DNA from: Isoetes taiwanensis
Lineage: Eukaryota; Streptophyta; Lycopodiopsida; Isoetales; Isoetaceae
Length of the DNA: 64,000 nt
Assembly: GCA_021234155.1 (NCBI GenBank)
Contig: JAJEKV010000051.1
Coordinates: 2,730,754-2,794,753 of the forward strand
Reading direction: 5' to 3'
In this document: one piece after another, positions 10,045 through 21,280 of the stretch
How positions within the stretch are numbered: position 1 is the first letter of the stretch
Layout: every line of letters begins with the position of its first letter
Translations under genes and position numbers: made by a program
The notes under the pieces: generated by a model
Told to the model about the DNA's origin: nothing
What the model saw: only the letters and a program-made list of their open reading frames with translations
The model's database searches: none

Positions 10045-10483
10045 AAATGATACGGCTTCCCCAAAAGTACTGGTCTTTGATTTGAATGGTGTGCTATGTA
10101 GAACGTTACCTAAAACAAGCGTTTGAAAAGTCATGGTATCACTTAACAACCATTTGAGACCACATTACCCAAATATGTTTACCTCGCCCTTATCACGAAG
10201 GAGATGTTGGACCCAGGCCTTGATCATTTTTCGTTGTGCAATTTGGTCATCTATGGAGCATAGAAATATACAGGATGTTTTGAAAGTAGTACCTGAGCTA
10301 AATAGAGATTGGGCGTCCATCTGGGATCAAAGCAAATGTGCTTCATTCACAAACCCTAAAGAACCGACAGGTAAAAAGATATTTGTGAAATGCTTGCGCA
10401 ACATGATGGATGTCCTAGGTGTTGAGGATAAGGAAGGCATGATTGTTCATGTTCACCTCAGGGCAAAAGGATACAATTGGTGA
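10045..10483 (+). pseudogene. Composite gene, exon 4: truncated FCP1/HAD-like phosphatase segment
   Basis: The exon opens with NDTASPKVLVFDLNGVLCRT. FDLNGVL is the plant-type form of HAD motif I (usually DxDGT), as in NLI-interacting-factor phosphatases. After a frame break it continues with FRCAIWSSMEHRNIQDVLK and DWASIWDQSKC, which match the motif II region (GIWSS...N...V) and the WDQSxC block of that family. The motif III Asp pair (DDS) expected later is missing. At 10508 the sequence runs into a copy of the inverted-repeat end seen at 1503, so the gene is cut by an insertion. The second Asp of motif I is Asn, so phosphatase activity is not assured. It may be a separate gene joined to the methyltransferase-like part. 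Confidence 0.5.
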
Positions 10484-10508
10484 TCAGTGATAAACTGAGA
10501 GACCCAAT
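10452..10508 (+). repeat. Gene-tail module, plus orientation (truncated)
   Basis: The stretch containing GGCAAAAGGATACAATTGGT and ending GAGACCCAAT occurs again, inverted, at 12318-12375 and, direct, at 56918, 60340 and 63950. Elsewhere the module continues into GTACCTTTTGGCCC. Here it is broken off at GAGACCCAAT by the element end at 10508. Confidence 0.8.
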
Positions 10509-10560
10509 AACTATCATTCAATTAAATTGGGATTATGTCTATTCCAAAATCGCGCCGTAT
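10508..10560 (+). mobile_element. Third copy of the inverted-repeat end, plus palindrome half-site
   Basis: Positions 10508-10539 match the 1502-1533 repeat end with two or three mismatches. Both are followed by CTCCAAAAGC/ATTCCAAAATC and a CGCGCC half-site (10547-10556). No opposite end was found before 14000, so this element is incomplete or its far end has decayed. Confidence 0.6.
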
Positions 10561-12090
10561 AAGCCTTTTATTGACCATTATATTGAATTAACCACACTTT
10601 TGCATTGAGTTCATTTTCGGGCTAGGATTGTTAGCCTTCCAGGGACAATAGTGGTCGCATGGCGCCAAGGTCACAGATAAAAGAATTTTTTTTCTCAGCC
10701 AATAATACCTATGCCCTAAATTGACCTTGAAAGTTTTCAAGGTCCACAGGCCATGAAAACCATCAAACTTTTGTCCCTTATGAACAATATTGCTTGAAAT
10801 TTTTAAGGGATCTAAATATACATCAGTAACATATTCGTATACCATCAGGTTAAAAGGTTATCTGCACATGTTCTAGTATCTTGAGAGATCTCTAGATCAC
10901 TATTGGCTATTCCAAGCGATTTTGCTCAATTGAATCAAAATAGCATAAAAAGCAATCTTAAGGCCATTTTTTATTATTGAAGCTTAATTGTTTGGTTGAG
11001 TATAGAGTTAAGCAACTTAAAATTTATTTTTTTCAGTTGAGTATCATATGTTTCATATAAGCTCAAATGTTAGTGTCATGAGTTCAAATGTCACCAGAGA
11101 CCTCTGGATCACTATTGACTGTCCAAGCAAAAGTGCTTAATTGAAGCAAAATAGCATAAATAAAAAAAACCCTACCACCTTCCGTAGAGTATAACATGAC
11201 CCCTGTATATAAAACTGTAATTATAGGAATGGCAAGACCCCACCATTACAGTGGGGGTAATGCCATACCCTATAGCTATTTAGCCATACATATAGAATGT
11301 AATTAATGCAAATATATACCTTTGCATTATTGCAATATGTATTTGTAGTAGGAACTTCCTCTTGCATCAGTCAATTTACCATTGGGCATTGCCCTTTCAT
11401 CATTCACAAGCAGACAAACAATATCCTAATATCCTTGTATTAAGGATTTTAGCCAAGTGGCATGATATAGCAATTGCCATATGTGTAATAATGACATCTG
11501 CCATTAATGCACCTTCTTGATGAATTATTATTCATTACCAAAGTACTCTGAATAGAATACCCTGGCATAAGCAATCTGCATAGCCTCATATGCAACCTGC
11601 ACATACATTACCATGTAGCTTAGTCTAGTTAAACAAAAAGACCAAATAATAAATGCAAAGTAAAGTTCCCAAAAGTGCTTAATCTTCAAAATCATCTGGA
11701 GCAAAGGGAGAGAGGCATCACCAGGTGTCCCTAGTAAAATGAAATTCCTAAAAAAAAACCCGGCCTGAACTAGCAAACGATAGACTAGCATTTGCCTCGG
11801 TCAATCCCTTGGCAGTATTATCGTCCTAATATCTAAACTGAGCAAGCCAGTCTAGACTAGTACCTCTTTTCCCAAATCCTAAATAATTTGAAGACCATTA
11901 TTTACTCACTAAAATCATTATAGATTAGAAGTAATTCATTTGTTACAATCATCAATTTGAATTATGTGCAGTTACATAGACTATGAACTCTATGCACCAC
12001 TGTATGAACATTATGCCCAGAACTTGTCATGGATACAATTGAGACAAAAGGATCTTACCATATGTATCAGTAATCTAAAATAGTTGTCTT
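10561..12090. other. AT-rich DNA without a recognised gene
   Basis: The region contains a degenerate ~70-bp direct repeat (10885-10960 and 11096-11165, sharing ATCACTATTG and AAAATAGCATAAA). It also holds a small hairpin, listed separately, and no convincing frame on either strand. Confidence 0.5.
11222..11274. repeat. Hairpin of ~22-bp arms
   Basis: The arms 11222-11243 (ending AAGACCCCAC) and 11251-11274 (starting GTGGGGGTAA) pair around a 7-base loop, CATTACA, with a few mismatches. The right copy keeps it unchanged at about 32341-32394, unlike most of its neighbourhood. Confidence 0.65.
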
Positions 12091-12091
12091 A

Positions 12092-12375
12092 CTAAATCAC
12101 TTTGAATACGTAGACCATCAATATTGCAGCCCGTATTCCAATGGACAGACAGCTCCAAACCGCTGTCGTTGTCTTTTTTCGATATTCCATATCCTTCAAG
12201 CTAAAGCCAAATCTAACAGCAAAATAAACACAATTGGAGGAGAGAACCCGTACCTGCAGCCAACCAATACACAATTAGCATGATAATGGTAAATGTGCAA
12301 GGGCCAAAAGGTACATTGGGTCTCTCAGTTTATCATTGATCACCAATTGTATCCTTTTGCCTGAGGTGAACATTA
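12092..12375 (-). pseudogene. Inverted copy of the gene-tail module with its next exon
   Basis: Read on the minus strand, 12375-12318 repeats the tail seen at 10452-10508. It then continues through GTACCTTTTGGCCC, GCTAATTGTGTATTG, GGCTGCAG (a possible acceptor) and ACGGGTTCTCTCCTCCAATTG. The same order is found on the plus strand in each 3.4-kb unit (56918-57060, 60340-60480). It shows a spliced-gene 3' region shared by two distant parts of the window. The right copy is at about 33200-33490. The product is not known. Confidence 0.55.
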
Positions 12376-13494
12376 ACAAGAATGGAAACTGGAATATCAA
12401 CGTTTTTATTATTATAAATTTCCAAATTAATCTCGAGTTTTGTATCATAATGTATAAGATTTTAGACATTTAGCTCTTCCCGAATCAACCTCGAATAATT
12501 ATCCACCTTTAAGTCTTATAATCTCAGCATATAGCAATATATAGTCCATCTAGCATTAGAATTATCCCGGAGAAGCATTTTTCACTTTAAAAGCCTCGGT
12601 ATCATAAGGAATGATATGGAAAGATCAAAGATGTATCCAAAAAGTCGGTAAGCATAAGCTTTAGAATCTTATATTGAGCTATTATAGAACCCTATAATCT
12701 AGGCTTGAACATAAGGTCTAGAAATCTTATGGTCCTGTAAACCCTTATATGCTACAGAAGCATAAATATCAATTTTTCATATGTGGTTAATAGTCACATG
12801 TAATATAAACATATGAGACAAAAAAATGTCACTCTAGTAATATCTAGAAATAATGAAGAACCTGGTATTTGAAGTCACATATATTATCCCAATGACTGCA
12901 ACAGTTTGTACAGGAACATATCCATACTACTATGGAACTTCAAATATAGCTACTGCTTTTGTACAGCCTTCTAGCCCCCGTGTGGCATGACATCACCATA
13001 GGATGATGGCATCTTGGTCTTCATATGAGAACCATAAATCGTGATTCAAAAGCCCCCTTTATTTATGTTGTTATGCTCAACAACCACTAAGGCCGAAATA
13101 CCCATCTGCACTATTATCTGCACTCACATCCTTGCATTACTGATTTTATGCCATTGCCATGAATGCCGAAGCTAACAGCATGTAAGTATCACTTCTATCA
13201 TTCTGTAGTATAAAGTATGTAACTGATATATGTTCCTTTATATGCCATAATCCAAGCTCGAACTTGTATGCTTGTTTTGGCCAAGCCCATGCAATCACTT
13301 ATACACACGATTTTCTGCAACCAATTTCACTTGGACTGCAAGGCATTTGGCTATCTTGATACAAATCAAGGTTCTTGGTTTGGTTAACATTATTTTCTTC
13401 CTGCATGGCAGAAATGTACATGCTAAGATCAAGTGCACAATTCCAATATTCTCATAAACTCACATCAATCTTTTGCTGCAGCAACTTCATCAGC
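12376..13494. other. AT-rich DNA downstream of the pogo transposase
   Basis: I see no gene here. The part 12720-13060 is almost unchanged in the right copy (33840-34160), in sharp contrast with the altered DNA after it. Confidence 0.5.
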
Positions 13495-14554
13495 CTATTC
13501 TTTATCACGACTATGAAAGTTTTGAGCTTCTTCCTCCTCAACTTGCTGCAGAATATAGAAAGTGAAGTTTAGAAAACAACAACACAAATTCAAACTAACT
13601 ACATACCTTTTCCAAGCGCTTTCTCCTCTTGTCCTTCAGCCTAGAAATTGCAACTGCCCTAGCTTCTCGTGCAATTTGAGCCTCTACAATTGGATTATTT
13701 TTTGGCCCAAACATAGGAAACATGTGGGCCTCTCTTAGTCTCTTTAATTCTTGTTTCTCAAGCTCCCTTTCTTCTCTAAACTTTCTCTTTCTATCTGGAT
13801 TCTCTCTCTTTTTCTCTGCAGCAGCTTCTCTTGCTTTTCTTCTTTCTAATTTCTCTGCCTCTTCTTTTTCTAGCCTTGCTATCATCTCTGCCTTGGTGAC
13901 CAGTAGCGTACCACTTATATCTTTGGGCACAATTGTTTTCCTTCCTCTGCTTCGTTGTCTACTAATAATATCTGCATGTGTTTGTTTATTAATAACAAAA
14001 GAAGCAAAATCCAGAATTTAAACACAAATTCATTGCACTTACCTTCATTATTTGTTATCTGTGGATCTGCAGCAGCATATCTATCTACATGCAAAGCTGT
14101 CTCTGCACCATCAACTTTGGCCTCGTTGTTTGAAAGCTATACACCAATTCCAGCAAGTTCAGGCTGTACCTTAGACCTGTCAAATGGGTAAATACCAGTT
14201 CTTCTAAAACCAGCTTTAATGTTAGCCTCTGTCAGGGAAGCATCAAGGGCCTCCCTAACCATTGCTATAAGATCCTCCTTGGGAGGTTCAATGCCTTCAT
14301 TTTTTTCACAATAATTATGCCTAATTACTCTAAAAGCCTCCTTAAAAGATTTGAAAGATGAGACATCCAAAGGCTGCAGCCTATGATTTGTGTGAGGTGG
14401 GAGCTTGAGGACATGAATCCCACTTGCTGCAGCCAGTTTGATAGTATCTAATGCACATGGCTACCATGGCCATCAGGTATCAATAAGTGTGGATTATCCT
14501 TAGAAACTCCTCCCAGCACTTTTCTTTTAAAATGGGATATCCAATCCTTAAAAA
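13495..14554 (-). pseudogene. pogo/Tigger-type DDE transposase, 3' half (C terminus)
   Basis: Read from 14554 downward, the frame carries FFKDWISHFKRKVLGGVSKD, then PHLLIPDGHGSHV (the DGHGSH block of the DDE_1 catalytic core) and, after a frame break, DVSSFKSFKEAFRV and GFRRTGIYPFDRSKV, all typical of this family. An intron (GTAAGT near 14042 to TGCAG near 13968) leads to GRKTIVPKDISGTLLV and a highly charged tail with RKRKFREERELEKQELKR. A second intron starts GTATGT at about 13607, and a last small exon (13545-13495) ends at a TAG. The 5' half is at 41032-41762. A LINE separates the two. Confidence 0.85.
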
Positions 14555-14565
14555 AAATCATTTGT
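14555..14565 (+). repeat. LINE target-site duplication, left side
   Basis: AAATCATTTGT lies here, directly before the LINE. The identical 11 bases follow the poly(A) tail at 41021-41031 and also precede the right-copy LINE at 35769-35779. All three are within the pogo transposase codons for TND(L/F). Confidence 0.85.
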
Positions 14566-15199
14566 TGCAGTGTCAGAAATGCCATCAGAAACTCCTGGAC
14601 AAGTGTCAGATGTAGTAAAGGTCAGTGATGATTACAGTGCCAAAGACATATCAACCCGCTGGGAACAAACTCTGTTAAATGAAGATGCTCAAGAATCAAC
14701 AATTATTCCAACAATGGATGTTCATAACAATGTGCAAATGTCAACAACAAATGTTACACAACAGGTTGAACTTGCAGATGCTGCACAACTCGACCAAGTC
14801 ATTCCCAGGCAAGATCTTTCCACTGTAAACTCTAAGTTTGATTCTTTTACTAATAATAATGAAAGAGACAACCTGATAGATACTTTTTTTAACTCCATCT
14901 CTTCAGCTTTAACAAACTCAGCTGACATAGACTGCTGCAAATCTAAATTTTGGATGTGCCATCATCATGATAATTCTTCGGAGGATAAAAATTCTATAGA
15001 CACAACCTCTGATGACACTGATTCTGACAAGGAGAATCTCAAAAATACCCTTGCTGATAACATTACTTGGGATGATGATGCTTTCCTTACACCTCATCAC
15101 AACTCCTCTGACACTCCCAAATCTAAAGGCAAGAAAGCAAAGAAAAAGACTATTCATGGAGTTGCCACTCTCAGCCTCCTGCAGCAAACACTAGGCTGA
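14566..15199 (+). CDS. LINE ORF1 remnant (C-terminal part)
   Basis: The frame is open from the insertion point to TGA at 15197-15199, about 210 codons. It has no zinc knuckle in this part. It is acidic (SSEDKNSIDTTSDDTDSDKE) and ends with a basic patch, KSKGKKAKKKT. It is placed directly before ORF2, as expected for the nucleic-acid-binding ORF1 protein. The N terminus was lost at insertion; the first ATG in frame is at 14579. The right copy (35780-36410) is broken in many places. Confidence 0.7.
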
Positions 15200-15257
15200 G
15201 ATCTAGGAAACATTGTTAAACACCCTATCTTTTGCTGCTGCTATCCTCCTCCTCATC

Positions 15258-18200
15258 ATGAAGATTCTTAGTTGGAATCTCAAAGGAATAAAAGGCCCCC
15301 TGAAGAGAAGAAGGGCAATTTCCCAAATCAGAAATTATGATGCAGACATTATCCTTCTCTAGGAGCTTAGACTTTTGAATGTTCAAATCTGGCAGATTGG
15401 ATTGGCCCTGGATTCTCCTCGATTTGGATTGAAGCCACAGGCACCTCTGAAGGTCTCTGCATCATATGGAAACATCTTGATCATAGCTTGATCTATAACA
15501 ATCCCTGTAAAACTTGGCAATCTGTTATTCTCAGAAATAATGACTTCACATTTGGAGTCATTAACATCTATGCCTCTACAGATTCTAGGATCAGATCTAC
15601 CACTTGGCCTACTATAAACAATTGGTTATCAACTCAAACCTGTGAAACTTGAATCATGGCAGGTGACTTCAATAATACTCCTACATGGGATATGAAAATT
15701 GGCAGAGATTTGAATATGTCCACAGAGGAGAGAACTCATTGGGACCATCTGCTAGACAGGCATTTTTTACAGCATATTCCTTCCTCTACTTCTGCCTACT
15801 CTTGGTCAAATAAACAAGATGGGAACAACAGGGTTTACTGTGCACTGGACAGATACTACATCAACAACATTCATAATGATTTCTGGGACAACTGCTTTGT
15901 CCATAGTGATGAATGTACCTCCATCTCTGACCACCAGCCCCAGTTCCTCATCACTAAACATATGCTCACTATCAAGAGACATGGAAATACTCCCTTCAAA
16001 CTAAACTGCTCCCTTCTTGACTCGGACATCTTCTGTAGAGACTTCACTGCATTTTACAACTCTCTCCCGAGAGTTAGATCTAAAAATTCTATGAGATCAT
16101 TCTATTCTAATCTAAAGGAGTCCAAGTCCTGGATTAAGCAGTGGGCAAAACACCTTCATGACAGCAAGGTTGCTGAAAAAAGAGTTTATTTAGAAGAAAT
16201 GAAAGAAGTTAGACTGAAACTCCAACATGACCCTCTAAACATTGACCTTCACTGGCAAGAAGGGAACCTTGAAATGAGCATTAAAACCATTGAAGAACTA
16301 GAGGCCAAAGGCTCATCAATCAGATGTAAGCTCAAATATTTCTCAAAAATGAACAATGGTAACTCAAAATTCTTTTATAGGGTGGCCAGATCCAGACTTT
16401 TAAAAAGTCAGCTTTCTTCTATCAAGGATGAGAATGGTAATAATCTAGAGGATCAAAAGGACATATCCAATTACTTCTGCTCCAAATATGCAAATATCTT
16501 CTCTCATCCTACAGACACCCCTATGCAATCTGCTGGAGCCAATTCCTTCACTGATTTGATTAATGATAACAATTTAAACAGTGACAGAATTATGTCTCAT
16601 GCTTTAGAGGCAATCCCTTCTGTTGATGAAATTCTTTCTACTCTCAAAAGCTTGACCAAAGGGAAAAGCCCTGGCCCTGATGGCTTGCCACCTGAATTCT
16701 ACATCATATTCTGGGACATTATTAAAAATGATCTTATATGTATGATCAAAGGCTTCTGGAACTCGAATCACTTGCACCCTGCTCTTTCTGTTGGCCTCAT
16801 TTCCTTAATCCCAAAGGTGGGCAATCCTCAATCTTTCTCTGATTGGAGTCCTATTTCTTTGACAAACTCTACTTACAAGATCTGTGCTAAAATTATAGCA
16901 AGCAGGGTCAAGTCTCACCTTCAAGAGGTCATTAGCTCCAACCAATCTGCTTTCCTTCTAAAAGATATATCCTTGATAATTATATTGCTGCCATGGAAGG
17001 GATGCACTGGAACAAATTGACCAATCAGAACTGCATCTTGCTGAAGCTGGATTTCTCAAAAGCTTTTGATATGGTTAGATGGGACTTTCTTCAATTCTCT
17101 CTCAAGAAGCTAGGATTTACTGATAAGATCATTAAGCTTATTATGGGTCTAAATTCCAGATCTCAATCTACTGTTCTTGTTAATGGATCCCCTGGATATT
17201 TCTTCCCACTGGCTCGAGGTGTCAGACAAGGGTGCCCTCTTGCCCCTTTCCTTTTTCTAGCAGTTGCAGAGATGCTAACCTAAGTTATTTCTCACCTTCA
17301 AACTAGTGGACAAATTACTGGCCTAACTCTCCCTGACAACAACACAAATCTTGCAATTCTTCAGTATGCAGATGATTCTTTCAGTTTCCTCAAAAATGAT
17401 TCAACTATCATTGACACTTTCCTGCTGACCATTCATAATTTTGGAGCTGCCTCTGGGATCCACTTAAACAGGAACAAATGCATTATCATTGGCGATTTGG
17501 ATACTGAATTAAATGCATGAATTAAATGCATGACTGCTACTGAAACTACAAATCTCCTAGGTATGCCTTTATCACTCAATCCTAGTCTTAAAGGTCTTTG
17601 GACTCCCATTGTTGAAAAGATAAGAAAGAAGCTTGGCAATTATGGCAATTGTCTTTTCATTGGTTTGGAAGAACCATAATTACAAACTCGGTCATTGCAG
17701 CCCCCTCCTCATCTACTTCTCCTCCTGCACTTCTTGCTCCTAAATGTATCTATCATCAGTTGAGAGGATAGTCCCGAAATTTCATTTGGGGAAGCATCAC
17801 ATAGTCAATTGGACTTCAATTACGAAACAAAATTCAAGGTGGTCTTGGCTGTAAGAATCTAATTTTACAAAGCTATGCTCTAGCAGGCAAATATATCTGG
17901 AAATCTTTGTTCATGAATAATAATCCAGCTTCCATATTCATCAATCACTGGCTTTCTTGTAGCCATCCTAAAAAGCATGCTTCTATCTCTCATAGTTTGC
18001 CCTCTTACGCTTTTTACATTTTGCCGGCTGCCTCATCTATCTCTCCTCTCATGAGAAACATGATTGTGGCTTGGAATAAGGTTCATTTTGACTTTTGAGC
18101 ATACTAAGTTGGGAAACGACCACCTCAACTGCAGTATTTTGGAACTCTAACCTCTCTAGAAGCAGCTCTACTCCTCTGGCTATCAGACATTATAAGTTGT

Positions 18201-18780
18201 ATAAGAAATGGAAAAGTGCAATGTGCTTAATCTTGAGATCTATGGGATCGGACAAGATGGATCTCTGGACCAATGGAAGTATATAAGATCCGGTACTTCA
18301 TCGACAAGATTCTTTTCAAATATATAATACGGAAGGTCAGCACTGTAAATCTCATTAATAATCCCATTATTAATGATTGGAATCTTATGAGGAAACCCTG
18401 AAACTAGGCTTTTCACAAACATTTGGCATTCTTATCTGCCTCAAAAATCTCATACTTTATTTGGCTTGTGCAAATAAAAGTGTGCCAAACACGGAAATGA
18501 TATCCGGGCATTCAAATCAAACTACCAACTCCACTGAACTCTAATTGCCCCTAGGTTGTGGATATGCAGAAACTCTTGAACACATTTTTGGGTGTGCCAA
18601 ACTTACTCCTTTAAGTTTGTGGTTTGAAAATTCTTTCAACATTGTTTGCCACCTTGCTACCTGTTGGATTTTTATGATGAATGATGATGCTTTTAAAAAT
18701 TCTCTTTGTTTTATTGCATTGTGGAATGTAAGCTTAAGAAGGATGTCATTATGGGGGCAAAATTTTCCACACATTGGATA
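15258..18780 (+). pseudogene. LINE ORF2: endonuclease, reverse transcriptase, zf-RVT
   Basis: ATG at 15258 starts MKILSWNLKGIKGPLKRRRA, the S.N..G opening of an APE-type endonuclease. Codon 35 is TAG (15360-15362), in both copies. GDFN (15662) and SDHQP (about 15927) are endonuclease motifs. The reverse transcriptase shows KSPGPDGLPPEFY (about 16662), SLIPK, LDFSKAFDMVRW (17048), RGVRQGCPLAPFLF (17216) and the catalytic YADD (17364). There is a frameshift near 16962 and a TAA at 17281, shared by both copies. CPLGCGYAETLEHIFGC-like codons near 18545-18600 are the zinc-binding region after the RT. The protein is not functional as written. Confidence 0.92.
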
Positions 18781-18981
18781 AAAACACGGGTTATGTATGA
18801 CATTGAATTGGTACGCAACTAGTCAAATGCATTTTAGATAAAAGATTACGTAGATAATAAATGGCATACTATTGGTAACTTTCATAGGCCATCATCATTC
18901 TGTTTAAACTATCTTTGTAATGCTACTCCCTCTTGACATTGAATGTCTTTGCAACTGGAGCTACATGATGAGCCTTAGCGA

Positions 18982-21280
18982 GGAGATTATTATCCGCGTC
19001 TGTTGAGGGATGATCTTCACATGACTTAGAATGTACTTGAATCAGGAAGGCAAGTCTTCCATAGTCCATTTTTATCATGTATGATACATAGATAGTTATT
19101 ATATCCCATTGCATAAGGTCCTCCACATCCAATGTTGATCTACATGATAGTCGATCTCTGGCCATATGGTCCTCATGTTCCTTATTCTTTGCCCTTAGAC
19201 TTGGTTGCACAAGCCTTATCTAGTGTTCTTCAAATTAGGCACACAAATTGCACTTTTGGCAAAGTTGTTTGCTATGGTCACATTGCTTGAAAATGCTTAT
19301 TCCAGCCTACTAAACTGGCTGGGATATAGAGGCCACCCCAAGTTCCCAAGCAATACTTATTCTTTAATATGCTCTTCCTGGCATAATGGGATGGCAATCT
19401 CTTTTCACAACAATTTTACCTCTGTCATCCTTCTACCTATGTGGCATGCTTTTCTCGTGATTGAACTATTATTCAAATATTTCTGGTAAAATATAGTTCT
19501 GAGGTGTAGGGTCTTACTGTGCCAAGAGTTCCCATGCAATGAATTTTAATAACATTTTCATGTCTCTTTGGCTACGAAAGCAATAAGAAGAGGTTGAATC
19601 TGCATACATCCATGCTTTTGAAATATATCCACTTTCCATTCAATGGGAATCTTTCTTTCTTTATCTTTCATCCTCAATTATACATCTAAAGTCATGGTGT
19701 ACATGAAATTCCTCCTGCTATCGGCTAATTTAGGTTCCTGATATGTAGCTCCCTTTTGGTTACCACCATCTCCTCTGTATTGTGAACATTCTAATACAGA
19801 GGCCCAAATATTCATTTCCTCTGTAATCCCTCATCGTGTATTTCAGAGAACAATCATAATCGAATTTGCATCTTCAGGATAATGCGTTTGAAAGCTGGAA
19901 GTGGCCTCAAGGCACCCAGAACATTATTGACAATGGCTCTACATCTATAGGAAACATGTGTCTCTCCAGCTTGAATATCAAGCCCTGTATTGCAAATTCC
20001 AATAGTTGGAACTCTAACAGCCACACAAGTATTCTTTGTTTCTGTCTAACCCTTTTCTCCTTCCAATTGTCATATAATTTTTGAGATTGCCACACCTTAA
20101 CCTGTCCTCCCCACCTTTCATCATTCACTGCATTGATAGGATCTGCTAGAGTTGGCAATCCTTTCTCCTACTCCAGATGCAAGATCTTGACCTTTTTGTT
20201 TTCAATCTAATCTATATAAAGTACACTTCCTTTCCTTGGCATCATCCTTTTCATTTCTCGTCTTTTCCTTTCTTGCCATCATCAACATCATTTGGAGTCT
20301 TTTCCTTTTCCTTGCTATCGAATAACATCATTTATATTTTTTCAACAAGTGTTCATTAGTTGGGGATTTTTCCTTGCCTGATCAAAGATCATTGGGGTTT
20401 TTTTAGCATTTTGCATGCCATTAATTCTAAAATGTACAAAACATAGTAAGTTAAAGACATCCAAATGACCTCTCCTCTAACATGTTCATAAATGAAAGCC
20501 TCATAATGCCTTTATTCTATTTGATCATTCTATTGGTATATTGGACGGCCCGTTATTTTCCCTAACATTATATATTAATAAAACCTCTAACTTTATAAAT
20601 TTTCATCTCTCAACATCCTATAATAACCCTGAACAACTTTTAAGGTTATTATGTAGGTTAGCTTCTTTAAGGTTAAGAAGTTTATAGGTTGTTATAGGTT
20701 GTGAATTTTAAGGTTCAAACCTTATCTTTGAAGTTCCAAATTCTTAATTCCACAAATAAACTTCCTAATGCTTTTAGTTTCTGTATTTAAATTCGGTATT
20801 TGTATTTATTTTTAGTTAGTTGGTGCATAACCCTAACTGCTAAATTTAATTCAAACTTAACTATTAACTGAGTAATTAGCATATAAACTTATAACTTTAA
20901 AACCGTGCTGGTCCTTAAACTATTAACCCTTGCAATAAATTTTATGAAGTTATAATGGCGCTGCAATGAATTTTAAAAGCAAGAGCATTTAAGCAATAGC
21001 ATTCCTTTTCGGTCCTTTTCTCACACTTTCTTGGAACTTCCAGCGCCTTCTTGCCCACTTTTCGAGCATTCCATCCAGCAGTCATTCTTCCACCGGCTTC
21101 CACTCGGCTTTGCTGACCATTTTGACCATGTTTTTCGGCGACCTGATGCCATGAACTGCCATATGCTTTTACTTTGCTAATCTGCCGGTTTAATCTTTCA
21201 TGGAGCCATTTGTTATTCACTTCATATTTTGTGGTGCCGTTCAAGAGCCTTCGGTTCTATTAATAATAAAATTTTTCCTG
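18982..21280. other. Spacer between the two 21-kb copies; no recognised gene
   Basis: This stretch is present once in the window. If the duplication is in tandem, it is the start of the right-hand unit and its twin lies left of position 1. Minus-strand frames at 18923-19210, 19907-20158 and 20942-21244 are open (83-100 codons) but have no domain I can name. The last is Lys/Arg-rich. The DNA at 20580-20900 is very AT-rich with repeated TTAAGGTT and ATAGGTTG words. Confidence 0.5.

Larger units (their letters stand above)
1..18980 (+). repeat. Left copy of a ~21.2-kb direct duplication
   Basis: This stretch matches 21281-40146 in the same order and orientation from end to end. Anchor pairs include 3330/24545, 10500/31595, 13000/34120 and 17283/38462, so the offset stays between about 21.10 and 21.23 kb. 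The match stops inside the LINE at about 18980 (after the word GAGCCTTAGCG). The left copy goes on into unrelated DNA, while the right copy continues along the LINE. That places the right-hand breakpoint of the duplicated unit inside the LINE. The left breakpoint is probably upstream of the window. The copy could be a true tandem duplication or an assembly duplicate. Confidence 0.93.
14566..18980 (+). mobile_element. L1-type LINE, left copy, cut at the duplication breakpoint
   Basis: A non-LTR retrotransposon of the plant L1 kind begins directly after the TSD, inside its ORF1, so it is 5'-truncated, as usual for target-primed reverse transcription. It carries the end of ORF1, a broken ORF2 with endonuclease, reverse transcriptase and zf-RVT-like parts, and is interrupted at about 18980, before its 3' end. 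Confidence 0.92.

Noticed and set aside
5847-10483. Bacterial or phage contamination, or an endogenous giant virus, as source of the ParB/methyltransferase-like gene
   Set aside because: GT-AG introns, AT-rich plant-like flanks and a shared duplication with a plant LINE and a pogo element argue against contamination. No viral hallmark gene is seen. An ancient transfer cannot be excluded.
13722-14191. Plus-strand Leu/Ser/Phe-rich open frames over the pogo region
   Set aside because: They are antisense shadows of the charged C-terminal tail of the minus-strand transposase.
18982-21280. Retrotransposon gag/pol in the spacer
   Set aside because: I tried to read integrase, protease and RT motifs on both strands and found none that I could support.
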